A stretch of 64,000 nucleotides of DNA, taken from NCBI RefSeq assembly GCF_042680605.1, contig NZ_JBHUEE010000007.1, forward strand, positions 62,001 to 126,000, given 5' to 3'. Position numbers and translations under genes: made by a program. The notes beneath the pieces are model-generated. The model was given only the letters and a program-made list of their open reading frames with translations. It had not been told where the DNA came from and searched no databases. How positions within the stretch are numbered: position 1 is the first letter of the stretch; every line of letters starts with the position of its first letter. Positions 58,214 to 64,000 of this stretch are shown piece by piece. The DNA is from Allobogoriella deserti. Its GTDB lineage: Bacteria; Actinomycetota; Actinomycetes; Actinomycetales; Actinomycetaceae.

Positions 58214-59160
58214 CGCTCACGGTCAAGGAACGTGACGAACGCACCCGGAGCGCAGCCGGGAGTCCGACGGCGGCGCACCGGGACGCGCCGCCCGCACCGG
58301 CACGGCGTGCGTGGCGCCGGCGCGCGGGCGGACCTCGCCGCCCCGTGCCGGTCACCGTCGCGCTGTACCTGCTCGTGGCGGTCATCTTCGCGGTCTTCGC
58401 CGTGCCGCTGTACTGGCTGTTCAGCTCGGCACTCAAGCCCGAGCAGGAGATCTACACGTACCCGCTCACCTGGCTGCCGAGTTCGCTCGAGTGGGGCAAC
58501 TTCTCCCAGGCCTGGACCTCGGCCCCCTTCGGGGCATTCCTGCGCAACTCGATCATCACGACCGTCGTCGGTACGGCGCTGGAGATCGGTGTGGCGATCC
58601 TGTCCGCCTACGCGTTCGCCTTCGTCCGCTTCCGCGGCAAGATGATCATCTTCGCCGTCATGGTCGGCTCGCTCATGCTGCCCGGCCACATCACCCTGCT
58701 GGTCAACTACATCACCGTCTCGAACCTGGGTTGGCTGAACACCTACCAGGGGCTGATCCTGCCGGGCATCGCCAGCGCGTTCGCGATGTTCCTCATCTAC
58801 CAGCAGATGCGGCAGGTCCCCCTCGAGCTCATCGACGCCGCCATGATGGACGGAGCCGGCCACCTGCGGCGCATGCGCAACGTCGTCGTCCCCACCTGCC
58901 GGCCGATGATCCTCACGGCCACGCTCATCGTGATGATCACGAAGTGGAACGACTTCGTCTGGCCACTGATCGTGACGTCGACCTCCGACATGCGCACCCT
59001 GCCGATCGGGCTCATGTTCCTGCGCAGCCAGGAGGGCTACGACTCGTGGGGACCGGTCATGGCCGGCACCGTCATCGTCGCTGCCCCCATGCTCGTGGTC
59101 TTCTTCCTCGCCCAGCGACGCATCATCGGCGGCCTGACCGCCGGGGCCGTGAAGGGGTGA
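58210..59160 (+). CDS. ABC transporter permease, MalG/UgpE type
   Basis: 316 aa, ATG at 58210 overlapping the previous stop (ATGA). Basic N-terminal tail, six helices, and EAA motif DAAMMDGAGHLRRMRNVVVPTCRP. Partners the MalF-type subunit. Translationally coupled. Confidence 0.92.
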   Translation: MTLTVKERDERTRSAAGSPTAAHRDAPPAPARRAWRRRAGGPRRPVPVTVALYLLVAVIFAVFAVPLYWLFSSALKPEQEIYTYPLTWLPSSLEWGNFSQAWTSAPFGAFLRNSIITTVVGTALEIGVAILSAYAFAFVRFRGKMIIFAVMVGSLMLPGHITLLVNYITVSNLGWLNTYQGLILPGIASAFAMFLIYQQMRQVPLELIDAAMMDGAGHLRRMRNVVVPTCRPMILTATLIVMITKWNDFVWPLIVTSTSDMRTLPIGLMFLRSQEGYDSWGPVMAGTVIVAAPMLVVFFLAQRRIIGGLTAGAVKG

Positions 59161-59239
59161 AGTCACCGGCCCGCCCCGCCTGTCCCACTGCTCGATCCGC
59201 CTGTTCTGCACCCGTTCACCCCGACGAAGGAGCACACCC

Positions 59240-60619
59240 GTGCACAACGCATCCCTCACCCGCCGTCGCATGCTCTCGGCCCTGGGCCTGGGCGCCGGTG
59301 CCGCCGCGCTCGGCGCGTGCACCGCGCCGGCCTCGAGCAGCGGTGAAGCCGGCGCGAGCAGCAACCTACGCAGCGGGATGAGCCAGGCCGCACTCGGGGA
59401 GATCCCGGCGCAGTACCGGGGTCGGACGAACGTCCTGTTCTGGGCACCGTGGACCGGCGGTCTGTTCGACGCCGTCTCGGAGATGTTCACGATGTTCAAC
59501 GACTCGCAGGACGAGATCTTCGCCGCCATCGAGTCGGTCGGTGGCTATGAGGACCTCAACACGCAGTTCACCGCCGCTCTCCAGGCCGGCGCCGTCCCGG
59601 ACATGGTCTGCTTCCCGGAGATGCAATGGCTGCAGTTCTACTTCGCCGGCGCGCTCACCCCGCTCGACAACTACTTCGACGACGAGTGGAACCTGGACAT
59701 CTACATCCAGAACTTCGTGGGCGAGGGCGTGGCCGGTGACCAGACGTTCGTCGTGCCGTTCGCCCGTTCCACGCCGCTCTTCTATTACAACAAGACGCTG
59801 TTCCAGGACCTGGGGCTCCCGGTGGACACCCAGTACACCTGGTCGCAGTTGCGGGAGTTCGGCCCCGAGATCGCCTCGGTCACCAACGCCGGCCAGCCGG
59901 TGCGTACCTTCGCCTACAGCGAGAACGACATCTGGTACTCCAACTCGTGGCTGTGGGCCTTCGACGGCCGCTGGTCCGACGGATACGAGGTCATGCCCAC
60001 CGAGGAGCAGGTGCGCGAGCTGATGACCTTCGCCAGCGACTGGGTGCACCAGGACGGGCACGCGTACATGGCGCAGGCCTCGCACACGGACTTCCAGACC
60101 GGCGTCGTCGCCGCCACCCACGGATCGACGGCCTCCATGCGCGGTCTGACCGACGCGGTCGACTTCGAGCTGGGCGCGGCGTACATGCCCGGCGAGGTCA
60201 ACCAGCCGCCCCGGGTGCCGACCGGCGGCTCGGGCTTCTCGCTCGTGCGCACCGAGTCGCAGGAGCGGCAGGATGCGACGGCGGAACTCCTGCGCTTCGT
60301 CGCGACGCCGGAGATGTCGGGCTGGTGGCACATCAACTCCGGATACGTGCCGATCGTCGAGGCGGCGGTCGAGGAGCCCGAGGTGCGCGACCTGCACGCG
60401 TCGGACCCGAACTTCACCGTGGCCGTGGACCAGCTCGAGAATGCCCAGACCGTCGACACGGTGCACTGGTTCCAGTCCGGCACCACGGCCACGGGACAGG
60501 CGTTCGCCTCCCTCACGGGCGACAATGCCGACGTCGAGGACGTGCTCGAGACGCTGCGCAGTGAGCACGAGTCCGTCATCGAGAACAACCGCGACGATCT
60601 CGAGGAGTACGGCGTCTGA
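59240..60619 (+). CDS. ABC transporter substrate-binding lipoprotein
   Basis: 459 aa from the GTG at 59240 behind GAAGGAG. Twin-Arg-like signal TRRRMLSALG and lipobox LGAC at about residue 27, so a Tat-type lipoprotein. Family 1 solute-binding protein: NVLFWAPWTGGLFDAVSEMFTMFND, TQFTAALQAGAVPDMVCFPEMQWLQFYFAGALTPLD. With GDPD and an NPP-type enzyme downstream, the ligand is probably a glycerophosphodiester or a phosphosugar. Confidence 0.92.
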   Translation: MHNASLTRRRMLSALGLGAGAAALGACTAPASSSGEAGASSNLRSGMSQAALGEIPAQYRGRTNVLFWAPWTGGLFDAVSEMFTMFNDSQDEIFAAIESVGGYEDLNTQFTAALQAGAVPDMVCFPEMQWLQFYFAGALTPLDNYFDDEWNLDIYIQNFVGEGVAGDQTFVVPFARSTPLFYYNKTLFQDLGLPVDTQYTWSQLREFGPEIASVTNAGQPVRTFAYSENDIWYSNSWLWAFDGRWSDGYEVMPTEEQVRELMTFASDWVHQDGHAYMAQASHTDFQTGVVAATHGSTASMRGLTDAVDFELGAAYMPGEVNQPPRVPTGGSGFSLVRTESQERQDATAELLRFVATPEMSGWWHINSGYVPIVEAAVEEPEVRDLHASDPNFTVAVDQLENAQTVDTVHWFQSGTTATGQAFASLTGDNADVEDVLETLRSEHESVIENNRDDLEEYGV

Positions 60620-61335
60620 TGCCCACCACCAATCCACTCGTCGTCGGCCACCGTGGCGCTGCCGCGGTCCGGCCGGAGAACACCATCAGCTCGTTCGTGC
60701 GCGGCGTCGCGGACGGCGCGGACGTCATCGAGTTCGACGTCCACCTCTCGGCGGATGACCGCGTGGTCGTGATCCACGACCCCACGCTCGACCGCACCGC
60801 CGTCGCCGGACGCACCAGCGGCGCGGTCCGGGACCTCACGTGGCCACAGCTGCAGGACGCCGAACTGGCCGACGGCGAGCGCATCCCGACGCTGCGCGAC
60901 GCGCTCGAGACGATCACCACGCCGATCCAGCTGGAGATCAAGGCACCGGCTGCCGCCCGGCCGGCGGCCGAGCTCGCGCTCGCCGCCGGGGTGGCCGATC
61001 GGGTCACGTTCATCAGCTTCCGGCTCGAGGCGCTGGAGGCCGTGCGGGCGGTCGATCCCGGCCTCGCCCTCGGGGTCGTGACCTCGCGGCCGACGGCGGA
61101 CAAGCTCGCCACGGTCGACGACCTCGGCGCCGACATGTTCTCCGTCGAGATCCCGCACCTGGACCGCGCCCTGGTGGCCGAGCTGCAGCGGCGCGGCGTC
61201 CGGGTGTGCGCCTGGACCGCGCTGACCGAGAGCGACGTCCGCGCAGCCGTCGACGTCGGTGCCGACCTCTTGGCGGCGGACGACCCCGGCTGGTGCCGGT
61301 CCGTCCTCGAGGCTGCCGCTCACCCGACCGGCTGA
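60619..61335 (+). CDS. Glycerophosphodiester phosphodiesterase
   Basis: 238 aa; ATG at 60619 shares a base with the previous stop (TGATG). GDPD signature VVGHRGAAAVRPENTISSFVRG (His-Arg), then DVIEFDVHLSADDRVVVIHDPTLDRT, ELEIKA-type metal region QLEIKAPA. No signal peptide, so it acts on imported substrate. Releases glycerol 3-phosphate from glycerophosphodiesters. Confidence 0.93.
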   Translation: MPTTNPLVVGHRGAAAVRPENTISSFVRGVADGADVIEFDVHLSADDRVVVIHDPTLDRTAVAGRTSGAVRDLTWPQLQDAELADGERIPTLRDALETITTPIQLEIKAPAAARPAAELALAAGVADRVTFISFRLEALEAVRAVDPGLALGVVTSRPTADKLATVDDLGADMFSVEIPHLDRALVAELQRRGVRVCAWTALTESDVRAAVDVGADLLAADDPGWCRSVLEAAAHPTG

Positions 61336-61370
61336 CGACCCGATCCCGATCTCGAGACAAGGACGCAGAC

Positions 61371-62681
61371 ATGGTCTCCCCGCTCCTCGTCGTCTCGGTC
61401 GACGCGATGCATCATGACGACATCCCGTTCGCCCGGACGCTCCCGGCCTTCTCACGAATCCTCGAACAGGCCTCGATCGCCGAGATCGAGGGCATCTTCC
61501 CCTCGGTCACCTACCCCAACCACACGGCGCAGACCACGGGCTGCCCGCCCGCGGCGTCGGGGATCTTCAACAACCTCCAATTCCAGCCGGGCCGCGGCGA
61601 CGAGTCCGAGTGGTTCTGGGACGCCGGCCTCCTCCGGGTCCCGACGATCTTCTCGGCGGCGAAGCGCGCCGGGCTCACCACCGCCGCCGTACAGTGGCCG
61701 GTCACCGCGAACGAGCGGTCGGTGGACTGGCTCGTCCCGGAGATCACCAACCCGCAGATCTTCGACGGTCTGGAGGACCAGTACCGGCGGACCACCAACG
61801 CGGCCTCGCTGGAGAGGTACGTGCTGCCGAATCTGCACCTGGTGGACACGGAGCGCACGAAGGGGAAGTACTTCGGCTTCGTCAACGCGGTCTCGGAGCA
61901 GATCCTGCGCCACGAGCGGCCCGACATGATGTTCGTCCACCTGGTCGAGGTCGACACCGCACGGCACGCGGGCGGGGCGTACGGCCCGCACGTGCACGAG
62001 GCGCTGCGCCAAGTGGACCGCACGCTGGGGAGCTATCTGGACGCTCTGGAGGCCGCCGGGGATCTGGAGCGGACGAACATCGTCATCGTCTCGGACCACG
62101 GCCACCTGGACACCGAGCAGCACACGAACCTCAACACAGTCTTCAAGAACCGCGGCTTCCTGCGGGTGGACGAGACGGGCCGGCTCCTGAACTACGACGT
62201 GTTCTGCCTCGGCGCCGGACTGTCCGGACAGCTCTTCCTCGCCGAGGACATCACGGCCGAGCGCCGGACCGAGGTCGAGGCCCTGCTCGCCGAGATCGAG
62301 ACAGACCCGCGCTACCGGATCGAGAAGGTCTGGACCGCGGACCAGGCGCGGCGGGACTACGGCCTCGACGGGCCGTTCGAATGGGTCGTCGAGTCGGAGC
62401 CGGGCGTCGTGGTCGGCATGCTGTGGGACCGGCCGGAGATCCTCGTCAAGGGTGAGCCCGACTACCCGCCGCCGGTCGGTGCGCACGGGCATGCGCCCCG
62501 GCACGGCGGGCAGCCCGTCTTCATCGCGACGGGACCGGCCTTCCTGCCGGGCCTCGAGCTGGGCCGGCGCAGTATGCTCGACGAGGCACCGACGTTCGCC
62601 GAGGTCCTGGGGCTCGACCTGCCCGACGCCGAGGGCGTGGCCATGTCGGACGCGCTCGCCGCGGTGACCGAACCGGCCTGA
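61371..62681 (+). CDS. NPP-type phosphodiesterase / alkaline phosphatase superfamily protein
   Basis: 436 aa, ATG at 61371 with AAGGA upstream. Metal and nucleophile motifs in order: VSVDAMHHDD, SVTYPNHTAQTTGC (Thr nucleophile), VEVDTARHAGG, IVSDHGH, and GAHGHAPRHGG. Nucleotide pyrophosphatase/phosphodiesterase branch. No signal peptide. Probably hydrolyses a phosphodiester imported by the ABC system; last gene of the operon. Confidence 0.9.
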   Translation: MVSPLLVVSVDAMHHDDIPFARTLPAFSRILEQASIAEIEGIFPSVTYPNHTAQTTGCPPAASGIFNNLQFQPGRGDESEWFWDAGLLRVPTIFSAAKRAGLTTAAVQWPVTANERSVDWLVPEITNPQIFDGLEDQYRRTTNAASLERYVLPNLHLVDTERTKGKYFGFVNAVSEQILRHERPDMMFVHLVEVDTARHAGGAYGPHVHEALRQVDRTLGSYLDALEAAGDLERTNIVIVSDHGHLDTEQHTNLNTVFKNRGFLRVDETGRLLNYDVFCLGAGLSGQLFLAEDITAERRTEVEALLAEIETDPRYRIEKVWTADQARRDYGLDGPFEWVVESEPGVVVGMLWDRPEILVKGEPDYPPPVGAHGHAPRHGGQPVFIATGPAFLPGLELGRRSMLDEAPTFAEVLGLDLPDAEGVAMSDALAAVTEPA

Positions 62682-62697
62682 CGTCAGCGCAGGCCGG
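62673..62697. terminator. 8-bp perfect hairpin between convergent genes
   Basis: CCGGCCTG (62673-62680) pairs with CAGGCCGG (62690-62697) across 9 bases. It contains the stop codon of the NPP-type gene and a minus-strand TGA (62684-62686) that would be the natural end of the HAD gene. Its position supports that end. Confidence 0.65.
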
Positions 62698-63366
62698 CCA
62701 CCAGGTCCTCGGTGAGCTCGTCCAGGCTGGCGAGTCGCGCCGCGGCGAGGCCAGCGCATCGGCGGCGGGCGGGTGGCCCGGGTGCGGCACGGCGATGACC
62801 GCCATGCCGGCTGCGGCCGCCGACCGCAGCCCGTTGGAGGAGTCCTCGACCGCCACGGACCGCGCGGCGTCCACCCCGAGCCGCTCACACGCCAGCAGGT
62901 ACCCGTCCGGGGCCGGTTTGCCGGCGGGGACCTCCTCGGTGGAGACCGTGGCGCCGAACCGGTCGCTCAGCGCGAGAGCCTCGAGCACCGCGTCGACCAG
63001 CCGCCGTGGCGCGGAGGAGGCGAGTCCGACCGGCCAGCGGCCGGCCATCCGCCGCACCGCCTCGACGGCGCCCGGCATGAGCGGGAGGTGTTCGTCCAGC
63101 CTCCGGGTCACCCGTTCGATGGCGCGCTCCGCGACCTCCTCGGGACTCCCGCGCAGGCCCACGGTCCGGGACAGGTAGGCCGACCACTCGGACGTGGACA
63201 TGCCCATCATCGTCTCGGTGGCGTCCTCCGGCCAGGCCACGCCGTCCTCTTGGGCGAGACCACGGCGGACGTCGTCCCAGATCACCTCGGTGTCGGTGAG
63301 GATCCCGTCCATATCGAAGACGACGGCGCTCACGCCCGATCCCCGCTTATCAGCTCGCTCGCTCAC
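62684..63366 (-). CDS. HAD-superfamily phosphatase (beta-phosphoglucomutase-like) with C-terminal frameshift
   Basis: GTG at 63366, or GTG at 63333 just before SAVVFDMDG. Motif I FDMDGILTDTE, motif II GLASSAPRRLVDAVL, motif III Lys in PAGKPAPDGYLLACERLG, motif IV AVEDSSNGLRSAAAAGMAVIAVPH. The expected ending ARLASLDELTEDLVAGLR with a stop at 62684 is in another frame; one base is missing around 62739-62747. As read, the frame runs on to 62521 antisense to the NPP gene (281 aa). Either a natural mutation or a sequencing slip; the catalytic core is intact. Confidence 0.8.
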
Positions 63367-63488
63367 CGGTCCATCGTGCCGCAGGATCGGCTCAGCCTCC
63401 GGACATCACCGGCCCGTTCACTTGTCGCTTCAACCAACATGTGGACAGGGGGTAGGCGAGCGCCGACGCCGGGTCTAGCGTCGTCGAC

Positions 63489-63590
63489 ATGACCACGGCC
63501 GCGCTCCCCGCCCTCGTGCGCACCCGCCACGAGATGTCGATGTGCGCCTCCGGCTGCATGCCCATGTGCAGCTGTCTGTGCTGTCACTGA
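63489..63590 (+). CDS. Poly-cysteine leader peptide upstream of sulfite reductase
   Basis: 33 aa, MTTAALPALV...H, with six Cys in the last 15 residues (MCASGCMP, MCSCLCCH). TAGCGT at 63476-63481 lies seven bases before the ATG, so the transcript may begin at the start codon (leaderless). Short Cys-rich upstream ORFs in mycobacteria act as cysteine-responsive attenuators of sulfur-assimilation operons. Here the next gene, 122 bp on, is sulfite reductase. A real short gene by its design and position. Confidence 0.8.
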   Translation: MTTAALPALVRTRHEMSMCASGCMPMCSCLCCH

Positions 63591-63712
63591 CCGCGCCCCT
63601 CAGCCCGGCCGCCTTCCGGCAGCCCTGAGACCCGGCGCGCGCCGTCGGTCTCCGCCCCTCCCGAAGAGCCGTCGGTCGCGTGCCTGACGAACCCCAGGCC
63701 ACGAGGACTGAC

Positions 63713-64000
63713 ATGACGACCCGCCTGACCGATCCGTCCGCTACCCGCTCCCGCCGTGGGCGCACCGAAGACCGGCCCGACCGCTCCGACCGGCCCTCCC
63801 GTCCGCAGCGCCCGAACGGCCAGTGGAAGGTGGACGGCACCGCGCCGCTGAACCACAACGAGGAGTTCAAGCAGGAGTCCGACCCGCTCGCGGTACGGGA
63901 GCGCATCGAGCAGACCTACGCCGTCGAGGGCTTCGACTCCATCCCCGGGGACGACCTGCACGGACGGTTCCGCTGGTGGGGCCTGTACACCCAACGCAAG
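63713..64000 (+). CDS. Sulfite reductase (ferredoxin), N-terminal part, cut by window end
   Basis: ATG at 63713 with GAGGA upstream; the first 96 codons are present. After a basic Ser/Arg/Asp-rich start come RPNGQWKVDGTAPLNHNEEFKQESDPLAVRERIEQTYAVEGFDSIPGDDLHGRFRWWGLYTQRK, the conserved opening of actinobacterial ferredoxin-sulfite/nitrite reductases. The siroheme and [4Fe-4S] Cys lie beyond the window. Reduces sulfite to sulfide for cysteine synthesis, consistent with control by the cysteine leader peptide. Confidence 0.88.
   Translation, partial: MTTRLTDPSATRSRRGRTEDRPDRSDRPSRPQRPNGQWKVDGTAPLNHNEEFKQESDPLAVRERIEQTYAVEGFDSIPGDDLHGRFRWWGLYTQRK

Overview
The window is high-GC DNA (about 70 percent by eye) with frequent GTG and some TTG starts, short 4-bp stop/start overlaps and strong GGAGG-type ribosome sites. 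It carries a coproporphyrin-type haem pathway (HemY, HemH, HemQ), a CsoR-CopZ-CopA copper operon, a TIGR03086-type (mycothiol-associated) protein, a DUF1918 protein and a CtaG-CopD fusion. Together these point to an actinobacterium, most likely Micrococcales; the genus cannot be fixed from the sequence. No rRNA, tRNA, CRISPR array, insertion sequence or prophage was seen, and no stretch longer than about 220 bp lacks a gene.

Layout. 0-8.4 kb: small membrane protein, TetR regulator, a variant-leucine-rich-repeat (LRV) membrane protein, then a MoxR / DUF58 / membrane / VWA / VWA / Gln-Asp-repeat operon. 8.5-15.2 kb: CopD-CtaG fusion, LmeA-like protein, a second LRV membrane protein, an N-acetylmuramoyl-L-alanine amidase and a beta-lactamase-fold hydrolase. 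15.3-20.0 kb: a tiny secreted CxxC peptide divergent from a TrmB/LuxR-type regulator, then a phenolic-lipid cluster (UbiA prenyltransferase, type III PKS, ICMT-like methyltransferase, FAD oxidoreductase). 20.0-24.3 kb: SdpI-family protein flanked by repeat arrays, then a branched-chain 2-oxoacid dehydrogenase operon (E2, E1beta, E1alpha). 24.5-32.5 kb: a frameshifted membrane protein divergent from a MerR regulator, an aromatic aminotransferase, a small membrane protein, DUF1918, a WXG-like protein plus alpha/beta hydrolase, a PrmC-like methyltransferase, a fructosamine-kinase-like protein and a DinB/TIGR03086 protein.

32.5-42.8 kb is a haem island: hemQ-hemH-hemA on the minus strand and hemE-hemY-hemC-hemD-hemB-hemL on the plus strand, i.e. 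every dedicated step from glutamyl-tRNA to haem b through coproporphyrin. 42.8-53.8 kb is a mixed region: MntA antitoxin with a decayed HepT, LigD-type polymerase, histidine phosphatase, a tandem pair of unknown paralogues, an RDD remnant, purB, an APH-fold kinase, a NIF3-like protein, a RibD/DHFR-fold protein, Ppx/GppA and a large protein with a YezG-like tail. 53.9-57.0 kb is csoR-copZ-copA. 57.2-62.7 kb is an ABC sugar/glycerophosphodiester-type importer operon (two permeases, lipoprotein, GDPD, NPP-type phosphodiesterase) without an ATPase. 62.7-64.0 kb has a frameshifted HAD hydrolase, a 33-aa poly-cysteine leader peptide and the 5' end of a sulfite reductase.

The most unusual structure is a dispersed family of 19-bp tandem repeats (14-bp constant block TGTGCCGASTCGTC plus 5 variable bases, with an odd palindromic core CGA-S-TCG). 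It occurs at four intergenic sites: both sides of the SdpI gene, the hemD/hemB junction, where it leaves hemD without a stop codon and in frame with hemB, and the copZ/copA junction, where it can supply the start codon of copA. Several genes also show single-base frameshifts or decay: the membrane protein at 24.5-25.5 kb, the HAD hydrolase, HepT and the RDD fragment.
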